Below, in pieces: positions 55,071 to 64,000 of a stretch of 64,000 nucleotides of DNA (positions are counted from its first letter, which is position 1; every line of letters begins with the position of its first letter). The DNA lies in assembly GCA_963747965.1 (NCBI GenBank), contig CAVVGZ010000004.1, positions 124,001 through 188,000 on the forward strand, read 5' to 3'. Below the pieces are notes generated by a model. It made no database searches, was not told the DNA's origin, and was given only the letters and a program-made list of their open reading frames with translations. This stretch comes from CAVVGZ01 sp963747965 (lineage in GTDB: Bacteria > Chloroflexota > Anaerolineae > Anaerolineales > Anaerolineaceae). Position numbers and translations under genes: made by a program.

Positions 55071-55907
55071 TTACCAATTTATCCATTCAATCCCGTGATT
55101 CCCGGAAAAACGTCTGCGCATTGTTTCTATTGCCTGGGAATTGTTATCCATCAGGATAAAGGATCTCTCTAATTCCAGACAAGCTGCTCCTACGGTTCCG
55201 CTCCCAGCAAAGAAATCCATTACCAGGTCTCCCGGCCTGGAAGATGCCTGGATGATCCTCCTGATCACCCCCATTGGTTTTTGGGTTGGATAGCCAGTCT
55301 TCTCCTTCCCATTGGTTGGGACGATGGTGTGCCACCAGGTGTCAGTCGGGGTTTTCCCGCGCCGGGCTTTTTCCACTCCCACCAGGCCAGGCGACATATA
55401 TGGGATCCGTTCAATGGAGTCATAGTTGTAGGTATAGTGAGAAGGATCTTTTGCATACCACAAGATGTTGTCATGCTTGGCAGGCCATTTTTTCTTGGTC
55501 CGGGCGCCATAATCATAAGCCCAGATTATTTCATTGAGAAAACACTCCCGCCCAAAAAGGTTATCCAGGAAGACTTTACAGTAATGAACCTCGCGGTAGT
55601 CGATATGAAAGTATAGGCTCCCGTCTGATTTTAATACTCGATAAGCTTCCCTGAGCCGCGGTTCAAGAAACCCGAGATAATCATTATATAAGTCAGAATA
55701 ACCCTTTGTTCCAATGATTTTTGTTTGGTAGCGTTTTCCCCCGAACCCGGTCCGGTCTCCATTTTCAGATTGTACATTCGCCATCTGGGTCCTGGCTTGA
55801 ATTTTCCCGGTATTAAAGGGAGGATCAATATAAATCAAATCCACTGATCCACTTGCAAGGATCTTCAGAATGGGGAGATTGTCACCAAAGTAGATTTTAT
55901 TGGGCAT
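55071..55907 (-). CDS. Orphan site-specific DNA methyltransferase (beta class, N4/N6)
   Basis: 278 residues from ATG 55907 (MPNKIYFGDNLPILKIL); the frame continues upstream without family similarity. Catalytic motif IV is IDPPFNTGK and the SAM motif I is DFFAGSGTVGAACLELERSF, in the order IV then I, which defines the beta class of N6-adenine or N4-cytosine amino-methyltransferases. No restriction endonuclease, specificity subunit or Vsr gene is adjacent, so it may mark DNA for regulation rather than defence. The recognition site cannot be deduced. Confidence 0.9.
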   Translation of the reverse strand: MPNKIYFGDNLPILKILASGSVDLIYIDPPFNTGKIQARTQMANVQSENGDRTGFGGKRYQTKIIGTKGYSDLYNDYLGFLEPRLREAYRVLKSDGSLYFHIDYREVHYCKVFLDNLFGRECFLNEIIWAYDYGARTKKKWPAKHDNILWYAKDPSHYTYNYDSIERIPYMSPGLVGVEKARRGKTPTDTWWHTIVPTNGKEKTGYPTQKPMGVIRRIIQASSRPGDLVMDFFAGSGTVGAACLELERSFILMDNNSQAIETMRRRFSGNHGIEWINW

Positions 55908-56003
55908 AAATAGTCCACTTAATGAGCGGCTGAAAGTCAACTCAAAGCACAACCAGATTTTAACCTACCGCTCCAGTATATTTATTTTTCAAAATATTCG
56001 TAT

Positions 56004-57123
56004 TTATTGTTGTAGTAAGCCCCATGGATTTTGAGCAGCGGAGTTATACCGCAACTCAAAATGCAGGTGCGGGCCGCTTGAATTTCCGGTGTTTCCCAGG
56101 GAGCCAATCACGGCGCCTTGATCAACACTTAATCCGCACTGGGTATAGATTTCATTCAAATGGGCATAAACAGACTGGTAACCGGTACCATGATCAATGA
56201 TCACCAGGTTGCCGTAGCCATGGTTCATGCCAGCCGGCATAAACCACAACGCCGCCATCCACCGCAAACAGGTTATCTCCTTCAATTCCGGCAATATCGA
56301 TTCCGTTATGGCCTGACTCAGGGGTGAAATCGTAACCGGAAATCCTCCGGCTGGGAGCAGGCCAGATATATGTGCCGTTTCCAATTGTCCCCCCAAAAAT
56401 GGCTCCGCACGATCCTGGTCCAAGGCTGCTGGCAACTGCTGCATTTTCCCGGGTAAGGCCAGCCGGAATCCAGGACACCGGTTCACGCTTGCCACCCGGT
56501 ACAAAAAATTCTGTTCCCTCCGCAATATTCGGATGGGAGAAATCCCCGATTGATGCCAGATCCAGGTGGTTTCCCGGCCAGTTAATGATATCCATGGGTG
56601 TTACGCCGTAAAAACTGCTTACCCCATTAAGGCCTTCCCAGGCTGTCCAGCGGTGAAGTACGCCATCCTGCGGGAGGATATTAATTTCAACACCCGGCAG
56701 AATATTGTGAACATCATCGCCCAGGATGTAAAGGTTTCCCCAGAAGATAGTTTCCGGTTTCAACCCGAACTTTTCTGCAATGCCAAATATAGAATCACCG
56801 GGCTGGATCGTATATTTCGTGATCTCAGTTCGTGGTGTCGGTGTCACCACCGGTTGGGCGGGGCTCTGTGTGCTCATTGATACCACCGGATTTTTTTCCA
56901 CGGCCGGTTTTGTGCTAACAGGTTCTGTTGCAGATAGGTTTGCAGGGGAATTGCTTTCATTTTGTGCGCTCGCGGAAGTTCCGCCGAATGGCAGGATCAT
57001 GATCAGACCAGTAACCAGTCCAACCATGAAGATCGGGGCCAGGATAAAGCGCTGCCGGTGAACTGCATCCAGGAAAGCGTGCCACATTGTATTTATATTA
57101 TGGATCATTGTTTGTAAATTCAA
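56004..57123 (-). CDS. Secreted LysM/M23 peptidase, one frameshift
   Basis: About 373 residues when joined. N-terminal membrane anchor (ILAPIFMVGLVTGLIMILPF), a Ser/Thr/Pro linker, a LysM domain (TIQPGDSIFGIAEKFGLKPE), a second LysM-like stretch (GVSSFYGVTPMDIINWPGN), then an M23 (lysostaphin-type) peptidase domain. Metal ligands: His and Asp in GHNGIDIAG and, after a frameshift near 56225, the HLHFELR box. One base removed near 56225 gives WMNHGYGNLVIIDHG and completes the domain. Probably cleaves peptidoglycan crosslinks. Start is TTG 57123 or ATG 57108. Confidence 0.86.
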
Positions 57124-57857
57124 CCTGTTTGACTGGTTAAGGATATTGGTACAATCTAATCATGATTCGCTTTGATCTGTCAAGTGTGAGTCAGCTAAGA
57201 GAAATTTCATCTGGATTTTATACTATTAGTTATGAAAATTCATCCTTTCAATCCATTGCCATCCCTGAAAGGTCCTGTTTAGTGTAGGGTTATCATCTCC
57301 GAAGGTACAACGGTAATTTGCTTAAATGGCAATTCTCTACCCGGACCTGATGGCAAGCCACAGCAGAAAGATCACCATTTCTCTTTCTCTGCAAGGTCAA
57401 AGCAGTTGGAATTGAGAGGACCTGAACAATCTGAATTTGAATGGAAGTTGACCTCTATAGGGGTGAACTTAGATTTATAATATGGACAAGCGCTTAGACA
57501 GCCTGATCGCATAATTTTCCATTTATTTTCCGGGATTTATCGGATTGAATGATTACTTCACAATTTTTTCCAATGGCTGGATTTATCCATCCAAGCAACT
57601 TGTTCTGGCTTGAATCGCCACCAGTGGTTTTGTTTTCTGCCTATTGGCGCCTAAAACCTTAATAAATGGATTACAAATATATTTTTTAAAATGAATAACT
57701 CAAATTATATAGTGTATAATAAATAATACTTAAGGGTAAATCACCCAAACCGAATAATAAAATATTCTTTTAATAAATTATCCAGGCCGTTTCTCATTAA
57801 TTGGTCTTTTACCGGATTGTTGTATAATATTGGTTTCAGGTAGCCAAGGGAAGGTTT
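57124..57857. other. Long divergent intergenic region with candidate promoter
   Basis: About 730 bases between the M23 gene and the oligopeptide permease. The plus-strand end has TATAAT at 57823-57828 with TTGGTC (57801-57806) 16 bases upstream, 30 bases before the ATG at 57858, and another TATAAT at 57715-57720. The middle part has no gene, repeat or RNA that I recognise; the region is unusually long for this compact window. Confidence 0.45.
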
Positions 57858-58790
57858 ATGGGAAAATTTTTACTTAGAAGATTAATCACATCAATCCCAT
57901 TAATGTTTGCTATTACTATCATCGTCTTTTTGATGGTCCAAATGGTTCCGGGAGATCCGGTCATGCTGATGCTTGGACCAGAAAGCATGATGACGGGGGA
58001 TGATATTGAAAAAATACGCGAACAATTGGGCTTTAATGATCCTTTGTACGTTCAGTATTTGAATTATATGAAAAAACTGATGAGGGGTGATTTAGGGAAT
58101 TCCGTCCGATCAAAATCCCCGGTATTTTATGAGATAAGAATCCGCATACCCAATACCGTAGAACTTGCCGTCGCCAGTATGGCCTTTGCAATCACCATGG
58201 GTGTCGCTTTGGGGATTTCATCTGCGTTAAACCACAACAGTATTTACGACAATATGTCCTCGGCAGTTTCCCTTTTGGGGGTGTCCCTACCCAGTTTCTG
58301 GCTGGCTCTTCTGCTGATCTGGGTATTTGCGATACAACTACGCTGGTTTCCTGTAACCAGCGGTCCGGCTACAGGATTAAAAGGCCTGGTCCTTCCTGCC
58401 ATTACTCTGGGTTTGGCAGCACAAACCGCCATCGCCCGCCTGGTCCGGGCGGGTATGCTGGAAGTCATGATGAATGATTACATCCGTACTGCCCGGTCCA
58501 AAGGCATGCAGGAGAGAGTAGTCATCATCCGACATGCTTTACGTAATTCATTAATTCCGGTGGTAACCGTGGTGGGAGTCCAACTCGGCAGTATACTTGC
58601 AGGAACGACCATCATAGAAACCGTCTTTGGCAGATTGGGAATTGGGAATTTACTGGTCAACTCCATTCTCATCAAAGATATGCCTGTTGTGCAGGCTATC
58701 CTTTTGCTGGTTGCCGGTATCTATTTTGTCATTAATGTCTTGGTAGAAGCAGGGTATGTCTGGCTAGACCCAAGAATTCGGTTAAACTGA
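57858..58790 (+). CDS. Oligopeptide/dipeptide ABC transporter permease (DppB/OppB type)
   Basis: 310-residue membrane permease, one of two channel subunits for peptide (or nickel/opine) import. N-terminal FLLRRLITSIPLMFAITIIV, VFLMVQMVPGDPVMLMLG, then about six helices with the coupling loop RTARSKGMQERVVIIRHALR (EAA motif). AAGGGAAGG precedes the ATG. The OppC-type permease and binding protein follow in the same operon; no ATPase genes are in the window. Confidence 0.95.
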   Translation: MGKFLLRRLITSIPLMFAITIIVFLMVQMVPGDPVMLMLGPESMMTGDDIEKIREQLGFNDPLYVQYLNYMKKLMRGDLGNSVRSKSPVFYEIRIRIPNTVELAVASMAFAITMGVALGISSALNHNSIYDNMSSAVSLLGVSLPSFWLALLLIWVFAIQLRWFPVTSGPATGLKGLVLPAITLGLAAQTAIARLVRAGMLEVMMNDYIRTARSKGMQERVVIIRHALRNSLIPVVTVVGVQLGSILAGTTIIETVFGRLGIGNLLVNSILIKDMPVVQAILLLVAGIYFVINVLVEAGYVWLDPRIRLN

Positions 58791-58827
58791 TTAGTAAACC
58801 TATGAATCCCGATTACCACGGTGGCAC

Positions 58828-59721
58828 ATGACGTTATCAGAAACAAATAAATCCATTGCACCCAAGATAAAGAAGAAAGAATCTTATCTCATGTTGACAA
58901 TTCGCCAGATCTCAAAAAACAAGTTGGCTGTTGTCGCCTCCCTTTATTTAATTTTTCTGATCATTGTCGTGATTCTAGCCCCATTTATAGCTCCCTTTGA
59001 CCCCACTGAAATGCACATGGACGATTCGCTTGTCCCCCCCAATGATATCTACAAATTTGGTACGGATGACGCCGGACGTGACGTATTCAGCCGGGTAGTT
59101 TATGGCGGCCGCATTTCACTCAAGGTTGGGTTTATCTCCGCAGCAATTGCCCTGACACTTGGTTTGCCGATGGGGTTGACTTCCGGTTATTACGGAGGCA
59201 AGGTCCAATTTTCAATTCTCAGGTTCATGGATATCATGCTGGCATTTCCCGGGATATTGCTGGCATTGATCGTTGTTGCTATCCTGGGCAAAGGCATTGA
59301 CCAGGTGATGATTGCTGTGGGTATCGCTCATGTCCCCACCTTCGTTCGTGTTGTTAACGGTTCCGTATTAGCCAGTAAAGAAAATGAATATATCATGGCC
59401 GGCCGGTTGTGCGGAGCCAATGATTTTCGATTAATAACCCGTTATGTCTTGCCAAATATTGTTGCGCCCATCATTGTCATGTTGACCCTGTACGTGGCGG
59501 GAGGCATTCTCGCCGCCTCCGCCCTTAGTTTTCTTGGATTAGGCGCCCAACCCCCTTCCCCGGAATGGGGTGCCATGATCAGCCGAGGGAGGCAAAACCT
59601 GCGCCAATCGCCCTGGATGTCAGCTTATCCCGGTTTGGCGATTTCATCCGCCGTGATTGCGTTTAATGTCGTTGGGGATGCCTTGCGTGATGCGTTAGAC
59701 CCATGGATTAGAGCCAGATAA
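58828..59721 (+). CDS. Oligopeptide/dipeptide ABC transporter permease (DppC/OppC type)
   Basis: 297 residues. Characteristic N-terminal NKLAVVASLYLIFLIIVVIL with APFIAPFDP, FGTDDAGRDVFSRVVYGGRI, six helices, and the EAA coupling loop AGRLCGANDFRLITRYVLPN. C-terminal ISSAVIAFNVVGDALRDALD and PWIR are standard. Partner of the preceding permease, 37 bases downstream, and followed by the binding protein after 48 bases. Confidence 0.95.
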   Translation: MTLSETNKSIAPKIKKKESYLMLTIRQISKNKLAVVASLYLIFLIIVVILAPFIAPFDPTEMHMDDSLVPPNDIYKFGTDDAGRDVFSRVVYGGRISLKVGFISAAIALTLGLPMGLTSGYYGGKVQFSILRFMDIMLAFPGILLALIVVAILGKGIDQVMIAVGIAHVPTFVRVVNGSVLASKENEYIMAGRLCGANDFRLITRYVLPNIVAPIIVMLTLYVAGGILAASALSFLGLGAQPPSPEWGAMISRGRQNLRQSPWMSAYPGLAISSAVIAFNVVGDALRDALDPWIRAR

Positions 59722-59769
59722 TCCATGTATCATATCAATCAAATTTTTAAAAAAAGGAGAAACAAAAAA

Positions 59770-61514
59770 ATGAAGAAGATGTATCCAATTGTTTCAATAT
59801 TAGTTGTGCTGGTAATGCTATTGAGTGCCTGTGCACCAGCAGCAGCACCTGCGGTAGAGGAACCTGCAGCTGCTGAAGCAACAACAGCACCTGCAGCGGC
59901 CGAGATTACAACTGCACCTGCAGCTGTTGCGGTAACCGCTGCACCCGCGCCACCGAAGCACCTGTCACTTCACCAACTTTAGTAGAAGCCGTTGATGAGG
60001 CAAAGTATGGCGGTACTTTGAATGTTACCATACGGTTGAATGACTACGAGACTCTCGACCCGCATGTAACCAACCTGACCCAGGCTGCCTATATTTTCAA
60101 GCAGATGTATGACAAACTAATCTTCTGGGAAGGCGACACTTTATATCCAGGCCTGGCATTAACCTGGGAACCCAACGAAGATTTTACAATCTGGACCTTG
60201 ACACTGCGCGAAGGCGTCACCTTCCATGATGGATCTCCCTTCAACGCTGAAGTGGTTGCATACAACTTTGACCGCATGGTTGATCCTGCCACCAATTCCC
60301 TGGAAGCCGGAAGCGAGATGGGCCCCTATGACTACACCGAAATTGTTGACGATTACACGGTGAAAGTACATTTTACGGACCCTATGCGCTGTTTGATGTT
60401 GCTTTGACGTCGGACTACCTCTCCATGATTTCCATGGAACAGGCGGAGAAGGTTGGATCTGATAAATTTAAAGACAATCCGGTTGGTACCGGCCCGTTCA
60501 AATATGTCAGCCAGGTCAGTGCTTCCGAAGTAGTCCTCGAAAGATACGAAGATTACAACTGGGCTCCTGAATTCATGAAACACCAGGGACCGGCCTACCT
60601 GGATAAATTGATTTTCCACTTTGTCATCGAAGACGAGACCCGCCTCGGTGCCCTGGAAACCGGTGAAGCGAATATGATCGATAACCTTCCCCCGACCCGT
60701 ATTCAGGAACTTAAAGATGCAGGATTCACGGTCTATGACCTGCCCCGTTATGGCCTGCCCCGCATGGCAAACCTGAACACAAAAGCCTGGCCAACCGATG
60801 ATATCCTCGTAAGACAGGCATTGAACTATGCGAAAAATCCGGAACTAATTGAAAAAACCGTCACCAAAGGTTTCTTCCCGAATGCGAAAAACGTCCTGGC
60901 TCCGGGAACCCCCTATTATGACGAGGCGGCTGAACTTTACAGCTATGATCCTGCCAAAGCCGTCGCCCTGCTGGAACAAGCCGGATACACCGAAGTTAAT
61001 GCCGATGGTTACCGGGTCAAAGACGGCAAAGTCCTTGAAATGCTTTACTACACATTCGCAGATGCACAGGCAGAATTAACCGCTGAAGCCTTCCAGGCCA
61101 TGATGAAAGAGGTTGGTGTTAAGGTGAATGTGGAAGTTGTACCAGGAAACCTCCTGTACAGTATCGCCCAGGAAGGAAGCCCGGTTAATGCATCCTTTAT
61201 TGGAACAGGCGCTCCGGATCCAGGTTTACCCCTGATCGGTTTCTTCCACAGTGAAGGCAAAGGCACCCGCCAGTATTCTCAATTCCAAAACGAAGAACTG
61301 GACAAGCTGCTGTATGACGGTATGGGAACAAATGATCCTGCCAAGCGCCAGGAAATCTACTCCAATATCCAGAAGATTATCATGGAAAATGCCCTGGTCG
61401 TTCCTTTGACCGCAACCGTGATGAGATGGGCATGCCCAACCGGAAGTTATGGACTTCCATGCCGATATTTACCCCCATCCATACTTCTATGATGTCTGGA
61501 TGAAAGAAAAATAG
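59770..61514 (+). CDS. Oligopeptide-binding lipoprotein (family 5 SBP), frame broken four times
   Basis: Peptide-capturing lipoprotein for the permeases above. The ATG at 59770 follows AAGGAG. Lipobox LLSACAP, then an Ala/Thr/Pro linker. Conserved text: YGGTLNVTIRLNDYETLDPH, WEPNEDFTIWTLTLREGVTF and HDGSPFNAEVVAYNFDRM, then YALFDVALTSDYLSM, GTGPFKYVSQ, VRQALNYAKNPELI and the end FHADIYPHPYFYDVW. Four single-base losses break the frame: near 59953, near 60384, near 61418 (GTGATGAG) and near 61452. Length (1.75 kb, about 580 codons) and conservation point to an intact gene with indel errors. Confidence 0.86.
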
Positions 61515-61561
61515 TAACAATTTCTACTAACCTTGAGGTTAATTATTCTTAAGGCTGAAAC

Positions 61562-61600
61562 AAAAACGACCTCCCGGATTTACTTCGGAAGGTCGTTTTT
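61562..61600. terminator. Bidirectional terminator between SBP and M24 peptidase
   Basis: AAAAACGACCT (61562-61572) pairs perfectly with AGGTCGTTTTT (61590-61600); an inner CCG/CGG adds three pairs. The A and T flanks make it work for both converging genes: 48 bases after the SBP stop and about 100 bases beyond the M24 stop. Confidence 0.8.
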
Positions 61601-61702
61601 CTATTGAAAGCTAAAGTATTAAGATATTGTTTGTCCTGATTTGCCTTGCGGTTGAAAATAATGGCAGGCTTGATTCCTGTTCAAGATTGCACAAGCTGGT
61701 GG

Positions 61703-62878
61703 TTACTGGATAATCACCGGATCGTAGGTGAAAGGAGTCAGCACTTCACCTTTTTCTTTTCCAACAAGGATGTTGTCTTCGCAGCGCAGGTAATACTGCC
61801 CCCAGCCATTAATTTTAGGTTCAACAGCAAAAATCATCCCGGCTTTAATCGGGCGCATGGCGCTCTCATGGGGACTGCGCAGCCACGGCCACTCGTGGAG
61901 GTCTGTGCCAATGGAATGGCCAATACTCCATTGGTAATATCCATATCCTTCATAATATCCAGCTTCTTTAGCCCGGGTATTGCCAACTTCAAACATATCA
62001 AAAGGGGTCAGCCTTTCATCACCGAGCAAAGCAGTTACTTCCTGGACAATACTTGTAATCACCTTGTAAGCCCGGCGGGCGTCCGCCTGTGGTTCGCCAA
62101 TGAACAAAGTGCGCCCGAAATCTGTTTTATAACCAGAGTGAATGATTCCATAATCAAAAGACAGGCTGCTCTGCGGAAGCAGGATGTTATCCGGGTTGTT
62201 GCGTATTTTTGGATCGCTGTCCTTATTAACACATACGACTCCCGGAGAGAAGGAAAATGGGAAGCTGCCGCGCCTCAGGGTTTCATAAGCCAGTTCGGCT
62301 TTAACATCGTGGACATTCATTCCTACCTTTAGTTTCTTTATCAGGGAATCAAATATATCGCTGGTGATCCTTCCGGCTTCCCTCATCAGGCCAATTTCAT
62401 ACTCATCCTTAACAACCCGCGCCTCGTCAATAATTGGGTCCGCAAAAGCTACAATCTTTGCCTGCGGAGCTGCTTCCATCAATCCCAGGACGGTCTGCCC
62501 CCAGGTCTTCTTGGAGATGGCAATGGTTTTATTTTTTGTGTCAAATAAATCCAGGGCTTGTTTTAAGTACTCATTGGGATTGGGGAAATCCATCGGCATG
62601 ATTATTTTTTCGACTACGTTATACAGCGGGGACAGACCAGGTTCAGCATACCTTTCCCTGTGTATGAGGACGGGATCTTTATCGAGACTGAATACAATCC
62701 CATCAACCCAGTCTCCCCATACTCTTGAATCGGGATAGTGGCTGGCTACGACAGTCCCGGTTATATATGTAAATTCAGTTCCAAAACCCAGGAACATGAT
62801 ATCCGCATGGTTCTGCTCCATTTGCCGCCGGATTTTCGCCAGGTGTTCTTTAAAGAAATGTGCAGCGTTTTTTTCCAT
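61703..62878 (-). CDS. M24 metallopeptidase (Xaa-Pro aminopeptidase/prolidase-like)
   Basis: 391 residues from ATG 62878 (MEKNAAHFFKEHL), preceded by GGGAGAC; a frame upstream is open without family text. An N-terminal creatinase/prolidase-like domain, then the pita-bread fold: Asp ligands in LSFDYGIIHSGYKTDFGRTL, His in SIGHSIGTDLHEWPW and Glu in MIFAVEPKING plus a final Glu in CEDNILV. All five metal ligands are present. Cleaves N-terminal residues next to Pro or acts as a dipeptidase. Convergent with the SBP and next to an M20 gene. Confidence 0.92.
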   Translation of the reverse strand: MEKNAAHFFKEHLAKIRRQMEQNHADIMFLGFGTEFTYITGTVVASHYPDSRVWGDWVDGIVFSLDKDPVLIHRERYAEPGLSPLYNVVEKIIMPMDFPNPNEYLKQALDLFDTKNKTIAISKKTWGQTVLGLMEAAPQAKIVAFADPIIDEARVVKDEYEIGLMREAGRITSDIFDSLIKKLKVGMNVHDVKAELAYETLRRGSFPFSFSPGVVCVNKDSDPKIRNNPDNILLPQSSLSFDYGIIHSGYKTDFGRTLFIGEPQADARRAYKVITSIVQEVTALLGDERLTPFDMFEVGNTRAKEAGYYEGYGYYQWSIGHSIGTDLHEWPWLRSPHESAMRPIKAGMIFAVEPKINGWGQYYLRCEDNILVGKEKGEVLTPFTYDPVIIQ

Positions 62879-62908
62879 ATTGTCTCCCAACACTTAGGTT
62901 AATTTACT

Positions 62909-64000
62909 CTATACAGGAATTTTTTGGGCCGCATCCAGCATGCTGATCATGCCTTTGATGCCTTTGTAAAAATGTGCCAGGCTGAATTTTTCATTCGGGC
63001 TGTGCAAGCCATCATCGGGTAGGCCCAGGCCAAGTGAGAGTACTGGTACCGATAATATTTTTTGAAACAGCCCCAGAACAGCCAGGGAACCGCCTCCGCG
63101 TTTAATGACAGGATCATATCCATACCCCTGCTTATAACAAACCTCTGCCAGGTATAAGAACGGTGAATTGATATCTATGCTGGATGAATCACAATGACTG
63201 ATTAAATTGACCGTGGAATGCACGGTCGGAGGGGTAATTTGAGCAATGTAATCCTTAAAAAGATCGTATATTTCAAGAGGGTCCTGGTTAGGGACAATAC
63301 GCATACTAACCTTAATAACCGCCTGGGCTGGAATAACGGTTTTATGCCCTTCACCCGAGAAACCCCCGCCGATGCCGTGAATTTCCAGGGTCGGACGCAT
63401 ACCCAGCCTTTCCAGAACGCTATATCCTGGTTCACCCCATAAGGCTGGCACACCAAGACTATTCTCATAGAACTCCCGGGGAGCTTCCAGTTTCCGGGTG
63501 GCTTGAATTTCTGCATCACTGAATTTAACCACACGGTCATAAAATCCCGGAATGGTTACCCGGCAATTTTCATCATGCAGCCTTGCAACGATTTCGGCTG
63601 CGGCCTGGATAGGATTATGGATAATTCCGCCATAGTTTCCGGAATGCAGGTCCCGGGCAGGTCCGGTGAGAAATACCTCGGCGTACACCAATCCGCGCGA
63701 ACCTGCTCCTATGGTCGGTGTTTCTGGATTCATAAATGCTCCATCAACTACAACGGCAGCATCACATTCAAACAAACGATGATGCTCCAATAAAGCAGCT
63801 TCCATCCCTTCACTGCCAAGTTCTTCTGCACCTTCCAGGAGGAACTTCACATTTACCGGAAGCTTACCGCTTGTTCTCAGGTACGATTCGCAGGCACCCA
63901 CAAAAGAGTACAACTGGCACTTGTCATCATTCGTGCCGCGAGCGTAGATATTTCCGTCCTTGATGATGGGCTCAAATGGATCAGATTTCCAGTCTTCCAG
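62909..64000 (-). CDS. M20-family peptidase, 5' end beyond window
   Basis: Zinc aminoacyl/carboxypeptidase (M20). About 364 residues are visible; the frame stays open to the window edge (the TTG at 63913 is merely internal). Family text: DPFEPIIKDGNIYARGTNDD, with the bridging metal Asp region, FLLEGAEELGSEGME (catalytic Glu pair), a lid domain (LHSGNYGGIIHNPIQAAAEI) and PDDGLHSPNEKFSLAHF with the last ligand His. A Cys follows DDK (DDKCQ) where Gly is usual. Followed after about 30 bases by the M24 gene on the same strand; likely degrades imported peptides. Confidence 0.9.
   Translation of the reverse strand: MEDWKSDPFEPIIKDGNIYARGTNDDKCQLYSFVGACESYLRTSGKLPVNVKFLLEGAEELGSEGMEAALLEHHRLFECDAAVVVDGAFMNPETPTIGAGSRGLVYAEVFLTGPARDLHSGNYGGIIHNPIQAAAEIVARLHDENCRVTIPGFYDRVVKFSDAEIQATRKLEAPREFYENSLGVPALWGEPGYSVLERLGMRPTLEIHGIGGGFSGEGHKTVIPAQAVIKVSMRIVPNQDPLEIYDLFKDYIAQITPPTVHSTVNLISHCDSSSIDINSPFLYLAEVCYKQGYGYDPVIKRGGGSLAVLGLFQKILSVPVLSLGLGLPDDGLHSPNEKFSLAHFYKGIKGMISMLDAAQKIPV

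Noticed and set aside
59770..61514. Split solute-binding protein as separate genes
   Set aside because: The four pieces are consecutive parts of one family and join by single bases.
61646..62332. Long plus-strand frame opposite the M24 gene
   Set aside because: Mirror of the M24 coding frame; no family similarity of its own.
1..64000. CRISPR array, tRNA, rRNA or integrated phage
   Set aside because: Scanned by eye for repeat-spacer regularity, cloverleaf ends and integrase/capsid genes; none found. Short RNA genes could still be missed.

Overview
The window is 64 kb of densely packed bacterial chromosome of moderate GC. It most resembles Chloroflexota, class Anaerolineae (inference, no rRNA present). 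Pointers are secreted and lipid-anchored proteins with Thr/Pro linkers, an archaeal-type aspartyl-tRNA synthetase, three tandem M42 aminopeptidases, TTG and other non-ATG starts, and a receiver protein ending in a degenerate IS200-type transposase fold. No rRNA, tRNA, CRISPR array, phage or intact insertion sequence was recognised.

Layout. 1-2173: carotenoid/triterpenoid genes (crtI 3' part, squalene/phytoene synthase). 2297-2761: a GC-rich DinB-family gene. 3410-9635: moaA, upp, ruvB-queA, family 5 uracil-DNA glycosylase, an alpha/beta hydrolase and a peroxiredoxin-like gene with an in-frame TGA at its catalytic position. 9772-18133 (minus): eno, pyrG, an S1-domain protein, ctp protease, HAD phosphatase, M50-like protein, tpiA. 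18538-22289: a cNMP-binding/NifU pair and two tandem secreted metallophosphoesterases. 22296-27173 (minus): mutM, prs, aspS, meaB and the B12-binding mutase subunit. 27354-34889: a ChlD-type chelatase read through a dnaX-like slippery site, then three M42 peptidases and a solute-binding lipoprotein. 35173-40472: a phosphoribosyltransferase and a minus-strand surface-polysaccharide cluster (two glycosyltransferases, wecB, wecC). 40579-50025: the receiver/transposase-fold protein, polA, an ECF sigma/anti-sigma pair, a NUDIX hydrolase and ftsK. 50066-57123: rsmE, rsmI, lipA, a nucleoside phosphorylase, an MFS carrier, an orphan DNA methyltransferase and an M23/LysM peptidase. 57858-64000: oligopeptide ABC permeases and binding protein, with convergent M24 and M20 peptidases.

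How the parts fit. The 3' end, together with the M42 block, looks like peptide uptake and breakdown. The mutase subunit, MeaB and a probable cobaltochelatase sit back to back, suggesting a B12 theme. wecB and wecC would make UDP-ManNAc and its uronate for a surface glycan.

Three observations stand out: a probable selenocysteine peroxiredoxin with a SECIS-like hairpin (9147-9635); a chlD gene whose -1 frameshift lies on an in-phase A AAA AAG heptamer (28445-28451); and a receiver protein ending in a TnpA fold that has lost its HUH histidines (40579-42264). A caution applies throughout: about 18 single-base frameshifts break 11 genes, several at homopolymers and several in housekeeping genes. 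Much of this is probably sequencing or assembly error.
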